Shown here one piece after another: positions 19,343 through 27,483 of a DNA stretch of 64,000 bases. The number at the start of each line of letters is the position of its first letter. Positions within the stretch are counted from its first letter, which is position 1. Source of the stretch: Erythrobacter sp. WG (GTDB taxonomy: Bacteria; Pseudomonadota; Alphaproteobacteria; Sphingomonadales; Sphingomonadaceae); contig NZ_JAPFGY010000007.1 in assembly GCF_026586795.1 (NCBI RefSeq), forward strand, positions 55,300-119,299. The letters are read 5' to 3'. The position numbers were made by a program, and so were the translations under genes. The notes below the pieces were generated by a model. That model had not been told where the DNA came from. It saw only the letters and a list, made by a program, of their open reading frames with translations, and did no database searches.

Positions 19343-20740
19343 TCAGAGCGCGGAGAGGCTCAGGAAGCCCGGCACCGGCCCGTTCCACTCGCCGGGCTTG
19401 CCGGGCTCGTCGTCGTCGCGGTCGCGGCGGCTGCGGGCCTTGCGATCCTCGCGCGGCGGCTCCCGGTCACGCTCACGCTCGCGGCGCGGCTTGCTCTCGC
19501 CACGCGCTTCGCGATCCTCGCGCTCGCGGCGGGGCTTGCGCGCGGGGCGCTCCTCACGCTCCTCGACGTCATCGCCCTTCGCCGTCCCCGCCTTGGCGAG
19601 CACCTCGCTGAGGTCGACCCGCACGTCGGCCTTGCCGAACACCTTGATGGCGCTGCCGGTCAGCTTCTCGACATTGGCGATCGCCTCGGCATCCTCCTCG
19701 GCGACGAAGGTGAAGGCGCGGCCCTTGGCGCCCGCGCGGCCCGTGCGGCCGATGCGGTGGACGTAATCGTCCGGGTGCCAGGGCGTGTCGAAGTTGAAGA
19801 CGTGGCTGACGCCCTTGATGTCGAGCCCGCGGGCGGCGACGTCGGAAGCGACGAGAATGTTGACGTCACCCGACTTGAACCGCTCGAGCTCCTTCAACCG
19901 CGAGGGCTGGTCCATGTCGCCGTGGATCTCCGCCGAGCGGAAGCCGTGGCGCTGGAGGCTCTGGTTCAGCTCGCGCACCGTGGTCTTGCGGTTGGCGAAG
20001 ATGATCGCGTTTTCGACCAGGTCGTTCTCGAGGAACCAGCGCAGCGTGTCGCGCTTGGCGCGCGACTTGACCGGCACCTTGAAGGCGGTGATGTCGGCAT
20101 TGGTGGTCGCCGCGCGCGCGGTTTCGATGCGCTTGGGATTGTTGAGAAACTTCTTGGCCAGCTTCTCGATCGGCGCGGGCATGGTGGCCGAGAACAACAT
20201 CGTCTGGCGCGTTTCGGGGAGCTTGGAACAGATGAACTCGATATCGGGGATGAACCCCATGTCGAGCATCCGGTCGGCCTCGTCGATGACCAGCAGCTCG
20301 CAGCCGTTCAAGAGGATCTTGCCGCGCTCGAACAGGTCCATCAGGCGGCCCGGGGTGGCGATCAGCACGTCGACGCCGTCCGACAGGGCCTTGAGCTGGT
20401 CGCCCATCTGCACGCCGCCGATCAGGAGCGCCATCTTGAGATCGTGGTTCTTGCCGTATTTCTCGAAGTTTTCGGCGACCTGCGCGGCGAGTTCGCGCGT
20501 CGGCTCGAGGATCAGCGAGCGCGGCATCAGCGCGCGGCGGCGGCCCGAGGCCATCACGTCGATCATCGGCAGCACGAAACTCGCCGTCTTGCCCGTGCCG
20601 GTCTGGGCGATGCCGATCAGGTCCTTCATCATCAGCACGGTCGGGATGGCCTGCGCCTGGATGGCGGTCGGCACGGTGTAGCCCGCGTCTTCCACGGCCT
20701 TGAGCAATTCGGGCGAGAGGCCGAGATCGGCGAAAGTCAT
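19343..20740 (-). CDS. DEAD-box ATP-dependent RNA helicase (RhlE-like)
   Basis: 465 aa. Motifs: Q-motif around PTAIQAQAIP, Walker A AQTGTGKT, PTRELAAQV, DEADRMLDMGF, SAT, then the second RecA-like domain with VATDVAARGLDIKGV-type sequence (here VASDVAARGLDI) and HRIGRTGRAG. The last ~80 residues are a highly charged Arg/Glu/Asp tail likely to bind RNA. RhlE-type helicases remodel RNA in ribosome assembly and mRNA decay. The exact subfamily is by resemblance. Confidence 0.93.
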   Translation of the reverse strand: MTFADLGLSPELLKAVEDAGYTVPTAIQAQAIPTVLMMKDLIGIAQTGTGKTASFVLPMIDVMASGRRRALMPRSLILEPTRELAAQVAENFEKYGKNHDLKMALLIGGVQMGDQLKALSDGVDVLIATPGRLMDLFERGKILLNGCELLVIDEADRMLDMGFIPDIEFICSKLPETRQTMLFSATMPAPIEKLAKKFLNNPKRIETARAATTNADITAFKVPVKSRAKRDTLRWFLENDLVENAIIFANRKTTVRELNQSLQRHGFRSAEIHGDMDQPSRLKELERFKSGDVNILVASDVAARGLDIKGVSHVFNFDTPWHPDDYVHRIGRTGRAGAKGRAFTFVAEEDAEAIANVEKLTGSAIKVFGKADVRVDLSEVLAKAGTAKGDDVEEREERPARKPRREREDREARGESKPRRERERDREPPREDRKARSRRDRDDDEPGKPGEWNGPVPGFLSLSAL

Positions 20741-20885
20741 CAGGTGTGTGCTGTCCGAGAATGGGCGGCAGGGGTGCTGCCGGGTTTGCTGGTGCGCCGC
20801 GCGCGCAGGCGCTGCGTCAGGCTGGGGCGCCTTTCAACGCAAAGCGGTGCAAAAGTCAAGGAATCGCGCCCAGTCTGCGCGTCCG

Positions 20886-21470
20886 TCAGCCGCCTCTGGC
20901 GACAAGCTGGCGCATCGTCTCGACTTCGCAGCTCGCGCCGGTGCGCGACTGGAGCCTGTCGCGCGAGACGCACAGTCGCCCGTCCTTGCTCTTCTCGACA
21001 TAGAAGCCGGAGTAGAAGTCACGGGCGAGGCAGGATTTTTCGAGATTGACCGAGAGCATCCGCCGGTCGCGCATGAACAGCACGAGGCGGTTGCCGCTGC
21101 CGGTCTGGACCGCGGCGATATCCTCGAGGGGCACGCACTTCTCCTTGCGCTTTTCCTCGTAGCGGGGCGCGGCATCGCCCGGGGGAAGTTCGGCCAGCAG
21201 GTTGCGGCGTGCCGAGGGCGCCGGCGGCGTCACACGGATCACCACGCGCTGTTCGATGCGGATCTGCTGCGCCGTGGATGCATCGCGCAGGGCGATAAAC
21301 GGATTCAGGGAATGCGGCACCCCCCGCGCCTGCGGCATCGCGCGCGCGTGGCATTGCCGCGCCGGTCCCTGCGCACCGGCCGCCCCGACAGGCTCGAGAG
21401 CCGCTGCCAGCAGCGGGAGCGCCAGCGCGAGCGGCGTCAGGGCGAGCAGGCCGTGCATGGGACGGGACAA
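20886..21470 (-). CDS. Exported hypothetical protein
   Basis: 194 aa with a signal peptide (hydrophobic GLLALTPLALALPLLAAAL, then VGAAGA). A second ATG at 21458 (MHGLL) would give the same export signal and a shorter n-region. The mature part is basic/acidic and has at least four Cys (CHARA, CVPLED, SCLARD, LCVSRD), suggesting disulfides. RLVLFMRDRRMLSVNLEKSC and YSGFYVEKSKDGRLC look like beta strands of a small folded domain. No family recognised. Confidence 0.75.
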   Translation of the reverse strand: MSRPMHGLLALTPLALALPLLAAALEPVGAAGAQGPARQCHARAMPQARGVPHSLNPFIALRDASTAQQIRIEQRVVIRVTPPAPSARRNLLAELPPGDAAPRYEEKRKEKCVPLEDIAAVQTGSGNRLVLFMRDRRMLSVNLEKSCLARDFYSGFYVEKSKDGRLCVSRDRLQSRTGASCEVETMRQLVARGG

Positions 21471-21623
21471 TCACTCCTCGAAGCGGCGCCGAAGGCGAAG
21501 GCGGCCTGACCGGCAGGCGGGTCAAAGATGCTCGGCGCCGACCTAGCACCGGCGATTGAACCGTGGCTTAACTGCCGGTCACGAAGCCCCCAAATGCTTG
21601 GCATATTGTCCCCGAAGTGTGGC

Positions 21624-23114
21624 ATGAAGGACACGATGATTCCCGAACCTTCCGCCCCTTGTGGGGCGCGCACGCCCGAGCTGACCGAAGACTTCCTCGC
21701 CGCTGCCGCCGGGCTGCTGGGGCCGCGCGGGATTACCACCGATCCCGCGCTCATGGACGCGTGGCTGACCGACTGGCGCGGGCGCTACACCGGCCGGGCG
21801 CTGGCGCTGGCCTCGCCCGCCACCACCGCCGAGGTCGCCGCGCTGGTCAGGCTGTGCGCTGCGCATGGCGTGCCGATCGTCCCGCAGGGCGGCAACAGCG
21901 GCATGGCGGGCGGCGCGACCCCCGATGCGAGCGGTCGCGCGATCCTGCTCTCGCTGCGGCGCATGAACGCGCTCCGCAGCATCTCGGCCGACGCGGGGCA
22001 GGCGGTGTGCGAGGCCGGGGTGATCCTGCAATCCCTGCACGAGGCGGCCGAGGCGGCGGGCCTGCGCTTCCCGCTCACGCTCGGCGGCAAGGGCTCGGCG
22101 ACGATCGGCGGGCTGATCGCCACCAATGCCGGCGGCACGCAGGTGCTGCGGCACGGGACCATGCGCGCGCAGGTGCTGGGGATCGAGGCGGTGCTCGCGA
22201 GCGGGGAGGTGCTCGACCTCATGACCCCGCTCAAGAAGGACAATCGCGGCTTCGACCTGAAGCAGCTGATGATCGGATCGGAAGGCACGCTCGGCATCGT
22301 CACCGCCGCAACGCTGCGCCTGCTGCCCGCCGCGACCGGGCGGACGACCGCCTGGGTCGGGCTCGGCGGGATTGTCGAGGCGCGCACCCTGCTGCGGCAC
22401 GTGGAACGCGCGATGGGCGAGACGCTCGAGGGCTTCGAGGTGGTGCCGGCGCATTGCCTCGAATCCGTGCTCGCCCACCAGCCTTCCGCGCGCGCGCCGC
22501 TGGCGGCCCGGCACGCGTGGAACGCGCTCGTCGAATGCGTCTCCCCTGCCGCCGACGACGCCGCTTTGCGCGAGGCATTGGAAGCCGCACTCGGCGCGGC
22601 GCTCGAAGACGGCCTCATTGCCGACGCCGCGATCGCTGCGAGCGATGCGCAGGCCGAGGCGTTCTGGCACCTGCGCGACGGCATCTCCGCCGCCGAGCGC
22701 GCGCGCGGGCCGGCGGTGCAGCACGACATCTCGGTGCCCGTCGAGCGGATGCCCGAGTTCATCCTCGCCGCCGTGCCCGATATCGAGGCGGCCTTCCCCG
22801 GCACGACTGCCCTCGCCTTCGGGCACCTGGGCGACGGCAATGTCCACTTCCACGTCCTCGCCCCTACCGGCGCCGCGCGCGGCGTGTGGGAGGAGGCCGA
22901 GGGCAAGACGGTCAGCGCCCGGGTGCACGATCTCGTCACCGCATGGGGCGGCTCGATCAGCGCCGAACATGGCATCGGCCAGATGAAGGTGGACGAGCTT
23001 GCCCGGCTCCACGATCCGGTCGCGCTGGCGGTGATGGCGCGGGTCAAGCAGGCGCTCGATCCGGCGGGGCTGCTCAATCCGGGCAAGCTCATCGCCGCCC
23101 CCGCCTCGGCCTGA
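21624..23114 (+). CDS. FAD-binding oxidase, GlcD/D-2-hydroxyacid dehydrogenase type
   Basis: 496 aa from the ATG at 21624 (MKDTM; another ATG is 12 bases on). The FAD-binding PCMH domain carries PQGGNSGMAGGATPD (~86-100) and GGLIATNAGGTQVLRHG. The C-terminal oxidase domain has FGHLGDGNVHFHVL, which in GlcD/D2HGDH homologues binds metal and substrate, and AEHGIGQMK near the end. Likely substrates are D-lactate, glycolate or D-2-hydroxyglutarate. No GlcE/GlcF partner is adjacent, favouring a D-2-hydroxyacid dehydrogenase acting alone. Confidence 0.9.
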   Translation: MKDTMIPEPSAPCGARTPELTEDFLAAAAGLLGPRGITTDPALMDAWLTDWRGRYTGRALALASPATTAEVAALVRLCAAHGVPIVPQGGNSGMAGGATPDASGRAILLSLRRMNALRSISADAGQAVCEAGVILQSLHEAAEAAGLRFPLTLGGKGSATIGGLIATNAGGTQVLRHGTMRAQVLGIEAVLASGEVLDLMTPLKKDNRGFDLKQLMIGSEGTLGIVTAATLRLLPAATGRTTAWVGLGGIVEARTLLRHVERAMGETLEGFEVVPAHCLESVLAHQPSARAPLAARHAWNALVECVSPAADDAALREALEAALGAALEDGLIADAAIAASDAQAEAFWHLRDGISAAERARGPAVQHDISVPVERMPEFILAAVPDIEAAFPGTTALAFGHLGDGNVHFHVLAPTGAARGVWEEAEGKTVSARVHDLVTAWGGSISAEHGIGQMKVDELARLHDPVALAVMARVKQALDPAGLLNPGKLIAAPASA

Positions 23115-23225
23115 TCCGCAGCCGCTTGCACCCGTCACCGCAAACGCCTAAGGGCCGCGCTTTCGGCGGGGCGCTCGGGTTTCGCTGAGGGGATCATCCA
23201 CTACACGTCTACCGGAGATGTCGTC

Positions 23226-24017
23226 ATGGCCAGCGCGCCGCAACCCCAACTTCCGCTGTTTTACAAGGACCTGCTGCCCGTCAACAGCGTCGACCATGCC
23301 GACTGGAAGGCCGGCTCGCTCGGCGATGCGTCCTACCTCACCGAAACCCACGCGATCCCGCTGACCACCGACGAGTTCATCGACGCGCAGCGCGATTTCC
23401 CGATCGTGTTCACCACCGGCGAAGGCGCCCTGCCGATCGCGCTGTTCGGCCTCAACGAGGGCGTCAACGTCTTCGTCGGCGAGGACAAGATGATCGCCGA
23501 GCCGATCTACCTGCCCGCCTATGCGCGCCGCTACCCCTTCATCCTCGCCAAGCTTCAGCCGGGCAGCGAGGATATGTCGCTGTGCTTCGATCCGACCCCG
23601 GGAATGCTCGGCAAGGACAAGGAGGGCGTGGCCCTGTTCGAGGACGGCAAGCCGAGCGAATATACTGAAAGTGTTCTCGATTTCTGCCGCCGCTTCGAGG
23701 AAGCCGGCCAGCGCACCAAGCTGTTCATGGAAGAGCTGGAGCGGCACGGCCTGCTGATGGACGGCGAGATCGCCATCACCCGCAACGATATGCCCGACAC
23801 CCCCTTCGTCTATCGCGGCTTCCGCATGGTGGACGAGAACAAGCTGCGCGATCTGCCGGGTGCGACCCTGGAGGAGCTGCAGAAGAACGGGATGCTGGCG
23901 CTGATCTATGCGCACCTCTTCTCGCTCAACCTGATGCGCGTGATCTTCGAGCGGCAGATGGCGCTCGGCAAGGTGCCGATGAACGCTGACGGCACCCCGG
24001 CGCCGGCGCTGAACTGA
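23226..24017 (+). CDS. SapC family protein
   Basis: 263 aa. The opening FYKDLLPVNSVDHADW and DEFIDAQRDFPIVFT match the SapC family, named after an S-layer-associated protein of Campylobacter but widespread in Alphaproteobacteria with unknown function. No signal peptide or membrane helix is visible. It stands alone and is followed by a hairpin terminator. Confidence 0.88.
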   Translation: MASAPQPQLPLFYKDLLPVNSVDHADWKAGSLGDASYLTETHAIPLTTDEFIDAQRDFPIVFTTGEGALPIALFGLNEGVNVFVGEDKMIAEPIYLPAYARRYPFILAKLQPGSEDMSLCFDPTPGMLGKDKEGVALFEDGKPSEYTESVLDFCRRFEEAGQRTKLFMEELERHGLLMDGEIAITRNDMPDTPFVYRGFRMVDENKLRDLPGATLEELQKNGMLALIYAHLFSLNLMRVIFERQMALGKVPMNADGTPAPALN

Positions 24018-24063
24018 TCTTGGCAGGCCGGGACCCGCAGGGTTCCGGGACCCCTTTACACAT

Positions 24064-24100
24064 GAACGGGCAGGTGGCCGCAGGGCCCCTGCCCGTTTTG
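24064..24100 (+). terminator. Intrinsic terminator after sapC-like gene
   Basis: A perfect 10-bp stem (AACGGGCAGG at 24064-24073 and CCTGCCCGTT at 24088-24097) is followed directly by TTTG. It lies 47 bp after the SapC-family stop codon. Confidence 0.75.
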
Positions 24101-24124
24101 CGTTCGGGCATTGCGGCCCGCCGA

Positions 24125-24140
24125 TGTTTCACGTGAAACA
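24125..24140. other. parS centromere site (ParB binding)
   Basis: TGTTTCACGTGAAACA is a perfect 16-bp palindrome identical to the bacterial consensus parS. ParB/Spo0J loads here and spreads, and ParA then segregates the origin region. It lies in the intergenic gap between the sapC-like terminator and the N-formylglutamate amidohydrolase gene, not in a coding region. parA/parB are not in this window. Confidence 0.92.
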
Positions 24141-24161
24141 CCGCCGCAGCGATGGCCTGTG

Positions 24162-24227
24162 CGGGGTCTGGCAGAAGCCTAGGAGGGGCCTGAGGGGGGT
24201 CTGGAGCGGGGCAAGGCGGGGCCTGGC
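24162..24227 (+). repeat. G-rich tandem array (GGGG[T/C]CTGG units)
   Basis: Right after parS the plus strand has a run of short G-tract units: GGGGTCTGG, GGGGCCTG, GGGGGGTCTGG, GCGGGGC, GCGGGGCCTGG. Similar arrays occur at 32994-33041 and 60592-60687, all G-rich on the same strand. They could form G-quadruplexes. Function unknown. Confidence 0.55.
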
Positions 24228-24261
24228 ACCGGCCGAGCGTCACCCTGCCATCAGCAGCACA

Positions 24262-25239
24262 CTATTCCGCGGCGTGCTGCAACCCGTCCTGCCCGCCGAG
24301 CAGCGCGGCCTCCGCGCCAAGCTCGCGCACCAGCCCCGCCAGCATCGCGGCCACCGCCGGCAGGCCCGCGCCCGGTTCGGCCAGCCTGCGGTCGAGATAG
24401 GTCGCCCGGCACACCTCGATCTGCATCGCGTGGACGCCCCCGCGCGGCGCGCCGTGGCGGTCGAGCACATAGCCGCCCGAATAGGGCCGGTTCTGTGCCG
24501 CGGGCACCCCGCGCGCGTCGCAATGGGCGAGCGCGCGGCCCATCAGCGCCGGATGGCACGAAGCCCCGAAACGGTCGCCCAGCACCAGCACCGGCGCGCG
24601 CACCTCGCCCTCGGCGGCACGCAGCGGCGGCATCGAGTGCAGGTCGATCAGCAGCGCCGCGCCCCATTCGGCATGGATGCGGGCAAGTTCGGCGGCGAGC
24701 GCTTCGTGATAGGCGCGGTGGATATGTTCGATGCGCCCCGCAAGCTCCTCGGGCGCGAGCCGGCCGCGCCAGATCTCGCCCGAACCCGGCAGCCGGCGCG
24801 GCACCAGCCCGAGGCCGCTGCGCGCGCGGGCGTTGCCGCGCTGGCCCGGATCGGGCGCGGCGAGCCCTGCGGGCCGGCCGCCCTCGACCATGTCCCAGTC
24901 GACATCGTCCTCGGCACGGTTCAGATCGAGCAGCGCGCGCGGGGCATGGGCGACCAGCAGCGCGGCGCCGGTCTCCCGCGCGACCCCCACCCCCAGCCGG
25001 TCGACGTGCCGATCCTCGAGCCGCAGCTGCGCCAGCGCAGGATCGCGCATCCTTTCGGTCACGCTCGCCGGATAGGCGCGGCCCGCGTGGGGCACGGCGA
25101 TCAGCACCGGCAGGCGCAGGCGCGGCGGGCGGGTGAGCGTGAAGGCGGGCGCATCCTCGAGACCCGGCACCCTCCCCCCGCTTGTCGAAACGCGGAAGGG
25201 CGTGGGATTGGGCCGGGAGGGGCTGGCGCGCGGCGACAT
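24262..25239 (-). CDS. N-formylglutamate amidohydrolase family protein
   Basis: 325 aa. PVLIAVPHAGRAYP, LLDLNRAEDDVDW, IDLHSMPP and NRPYSGGYV are characteristic blocks of the family, whose members hydrolyse N-formyl-L-glutamate to glutamate and formate in histidine breakdown (HutG/HutE type) or act on related N-acyl amino acids. There are no other hut genes here. It is divergent from cpdR, an adjacency that I recall from other alphaproteobacteria, so its neighbourhood is conserved rather than catabolic. Confidence 0.88.
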   Translation of the reverse strand: MSPRASPSRPNPTPFRVSTSGGRVPGLEDAPAFTLTRPPRLRLPVLIAVPHAGRAYPASVTERMRDPALAQLRLEDRHVDRLGVGVARETGAALLVAHAPRALLDLNRAEDDVDWDMVEGGRPAGLAAPDPGQRGNARARSGLGLVPRRLPGSGEIWRGRLAPEELAGRIEHIHRAYHEALAAELARIHAEWGAALLIDLHSMPPLRAAEGEVRAPVLVLGDRFGASCHPALMGRALAHCDARGVPAAQNRPYSGGYVLDRHGAPRGGVHAMQIEVCRATYLDRRLAEPGAGLPAVAAMLAGLVRELGAEAALLGGQDGLQHAAE

Positions 25240-25377
25240 GATCGCCAGCCTTGCTGCCGGGTTTGCCCTCCCCTGTCAAAGCCCGATCACCCCGCCCGCC
25301 GCACAATCCACCCCGCACCGGAGCAAATCGCGCCGCTGAACAAAGATTTCTTAAGCCGGGTCTGTTAACCCGCCCGC

Positions 25378-25758
25378 ATGACAGCGACACGCACCCCCCG
25401 CATCCTGCTCGCCGAGGACGAGGACGCCATGCGCGCCTATCTCGAACGGGCACTCACCAATGCCGGCTACGAGGTGAGCGCGGTGGATCGCGGCACCGAT
25501 GCCGTGCCGCTGCTGGAGACAGGCGACTACGACCTGCTGCTCTCCGATATCGTCATGCCCGAGATGGACGGGATCGAGCTTGCCCAGCGCTGCGCGGCGA
25601 TTTCCCCGCGCACCAAGGTGATGTTCATCACCGGTTTTGCCGCGGTCTCGCTGCGCGCCAGCCGCGAACAGCCCGCCGCACGGGTGCTTTCCAAGCCCTT
25701 CCACCTGCGCGATCTGGTGCTGGAAGTGGAACGCGTCTTCGAGGAAGCGGGCGCCTGA
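25378..25758 (+). CDS. cpdR: Single-domain response regulator CpdR
   Basis: 126 aa, a receiver domain with no output domain. Acidic pocket EDED near residues 14-17, phospho-acceptor D57 in LLLSDIVMPEMDGIEL, T in MFITGF and K in LSKPFHL. This matches CpdR, which in Caulobacter localises ClpXP for CtrA/PdeA degradation when unphosphorylated and is phosphorylated by CckA via ChpT. CckA is encoded at 37771-40266. The match to CpdR is by motif and context. Confidence 0.9.
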   Translation: MTATRTPRILLAEDEDAMRAYLERALTNAGYEVSAVDRGTDAVPLLETGDYDLLLSDIVMPEMDGIELAQRCAAISPRTKVMFITGFAAVSLRASREQPAARVLSKPFHLRDLVLEVERVFEEAGA

Positions 25759-25779
25759 GACAAGCACGGCGCGAATCGC

Positions 25780-25808
25780 TTGCACCTTGCAAAGGGCTGC
25801 GATACAGG
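25780..25808 (+). promoter_or_regulatory. Putative promoter of tRNA-Val
   Basis: TTGCAC (25780-25785), a 17-base spacer and TACAGG (25803-25808) resemble sigma-70 -35 and -10 boxes. The -10 is about 43 bases ahead of the mature tRNA start, leaving a short 5' leader. By sequence resemblance only. Confidence 0.45.
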
Positions 25809-25850
25809 GCCGCTCCGCGCTTCCCACGGGAGGTGCCGATCCGATGGTGC

Positions 25851-25925
25851 GGGCGTATAGCTCAGTGGTAGAGCACTATGTTGACATCGTAGGGGTCGCA
25901 AGTTCAATCCTTGCTACGCCCACCA
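25851..25925 (+). tRNA. tRNA-Val (anticodon GAC)
   Basis: A complete cloverleaf: acceptor GGGCGTA/TACGCCC, D arm GCTC-AGTGGTA-GAGC, anticodon arm CTATG-TTGACAT-CGTAG with anticodon GAC, variable GGGTC, T arm GCAAG-TTCAATC-CTTGC, discriminator A and an encoded CCA. It reads GUC and GUU valine codons. Confidence 0.97.
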
Positions 25926-25944
25926 TCGGCTGATCTTCCGCCGA

Positions 25945-25968
25945 GCCCGCCCTTCCGGCGGGCTTTTT
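25945..25968 (+). terminator. Intrinsic terminator after tRNA-Val
   Basis: GCCCGCC (25945-25951), a 5-base loop, GGCGGGC (25957-25963) and TTTTT. It lies 20 bp after the tRNA. Confidence 0.88.
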
Positions 25969-25994
25969 CGTGCCTGCGGCGCGCGCAACTCCTG

Positions 25995-26011
25995 TTGCGT
26001 ATCATTCGCAA
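25995..26011. promoter_or_regulatory. Possible Fur/Irr-like operator upstream of icd
   Basis: TTGCG-TATCATT-CGCAA is a 17-bp palindrome with perfect 5-bp arms, resembling alphaproteobacterial Fur-family boxes of the form TTGCGAATnATTCGCAA. It is 137 bp ahead of the icd start, in a plausible promoter area. Resemblance only. Confidence 0.35.
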
Positions 26012-26147
26012 GCCGCGTGCTTGCAAGCCCCCGTCCCTCTGCTAAAGCCCCCGCGGGATCTACGGGCCTCGGACGGGCTCAGGACAGCTTCCTGTCGATC
26101 ATGAACGGCCCCGCATCCGACGGGGCAAGAAGGATAGGGCATAGGCC

Positions 26148-27371
26148 ATGCAGAAAATCAAAGTCGCCAACCCCGTCGTCGAGCTCGACGGCGACGAGAT
26201 GACCCGCATCATCTGGCAGTGGATCCGCGAAAGGCTGATCCTGCCCTACCTCGACATCGACCTTCACTACTACGACCTGTCGATCGAGAACCGCGACGCG
26301 ACCGATGACCAGGTGACGGTCGACAGCGCCAACGCGATCAAGCAGTACGGCGTCGGCGTGAAGTGCGCCACCATCACCCCCGACGAACAGCGCGTCGAGG
26401 AATTCGGCCTCAAGAAGATGTGGAAGAGCCCCAACGGCACGATCCGCAACATCCTGGGCGGCGTGGTGTTCCGCGAGCCGATCGTGATCGACAACGTGCC
26501 GCGTCTCGTGCCGGGCTGGACCGATCCGATCGTGGTCGGCCGTCACGCCTTCGGCGACCAGTACAAGGCGACCGACACCCTGATCCCCGGCCCCGGCAAG
26601 CTGCGGCTGGTGTGGGACGGCGAAAACGGCGAAAAGATCGACCTCGACGTGTTCGATTTCCCCAGCGCCGGCGTCGCGATGGCGATGTACAACTTGGACG
26701 ATTCGATCCGCGACTTCGCCCGCGCAAGCTTCAACTACGGCCTCAACCTCGGCTGGCCGGTGTACCTCAGCACCAAGAACACGATCATGAAGGCCTATGA
26801 CGGGCGCTTCAAGGACCTGTTCCAGGAGGTGTTCGACACCGAAGGCTTCGCCGAGCAGTTCAAGGCCAAGGGCATGGTTTACGAACACCGCCTGATCGAC
26901 GACATGGTCGCCTCGGCGCTGAAGTGGTCGGGCAAGTTCGTCTGGGCGTGCAAGAACTACGACGGCGACGTGCAGTCGGACACCGTGGCGCAAGGCTTCG
27001 GTTCGCTCGGCCTGATGACCTCGGTGCTGCTCTCGCCCGACGGCAAGACCGTCGAGGCCGAAGCCGCGCACGGCACCGTCACCCGCCACTATCGCCAGCA
27101 CCAGCAGGGCAAGGCGACCTCGACCAACCCGATCGCCTCGATCTTCGCCTGGACCCGCGGCCTGATGTATCGCGGCAAGTTCGATGGGACGCCCGACGTA
27201 GTGCGCTTTGCCGAAACGCTCGAGAAGGTCTGCATCCAGACCGTCGAAAAGGGCTACATGACCAAGGACCTTGCCCTGCTGATCGGCCCGGGCCAGGCGT
27301 GGCAGACCACCGAGCAGTTCTTCGAGACGATCGTCCAGAACCTCGAGACGGAGATGGCCTCCTGGGCCTGA
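26148..27371 (+). CDS. icd: Isocitrate dehydrogenase (NADP+), eukaryotic-type
   Basis: 407 aa. It oxidises isocitrate to 2-oxoglutarate in the TCA cycle, producing [32 protein letters not shown] (substrate-binding Ser/Asn/Arg), and [12 protein letters not shown] (cofactor site) are those of the type II homodimeric NADP-dependent enzyme also found in mitochondria and many alphaproteobacteria. The E. coli-type regulatory Ser loop is absent. A terminator follows 22 bp downstream. Confidence 0.97.
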   Translation: MQKIKVANPVVELDGDEMTRIIWQWIRERLILPYLDIDLHYYDLSIENRDATDDQVTVDSANAIKQYGVGVKCATITPDEQRVEEFGLKKMWKSPNGTIRNILGGVVFREPIVIDNVPRLVPGWTDPIVVGRHAFGDQYKATDTLIPGPGKLRLVWDGENGEKIDLDVFDFPSAGVAMAMYNLDDSIRDFARASFNYGLNLGWPVYLSTKNTIMKAYDGRFKDLFQEVFDTEGFAEQFKAKGMVYEHRLIDDMVASALKWSGKFVWACKNYDGDVQSDTVAQGFGSLGLMTSVLLSPDGKTVEAEAAHGTVTRHYRQHQQGKATSTNPIASIFAWTRGLMYRGKFDGTPDVVRFAETLEKVCIQTVEKGYMTKDLALLIGPGQAWQTTEQFFETIVQNLETEMASWA

Positions 27372-27393
27372 CCTGATCCGACCCGACACCGCG

Positions 27394-27429
27394 AAAGCCG
27401 GGCGGCGCCATCGGACCGCCCGGCTTTTT
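27394..27429 (+). terminator. Intrinsic terminator after icd
   Basis: A 12-bp perfect stem (AAAGCCGGGCGG at 27394-27405, CCGCCCGGCTTT at 27416-27427) continuing into a TTTTT run. Confidence 0.92.
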
Positions 27430-27483
27430 CGTGCCCGGGTCGCAAGGGGTGACAGCCCCGCCCCCGCCGGTTAAGCCCACCAC

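Noticed and set aside
24124..25368. Plus-strand frame starting MFHVKHRR over the parS site
   Set aside because: The first codons are the parS palindrome and the rest is antisense to the N-formylglutamate amidohydrolase gene.
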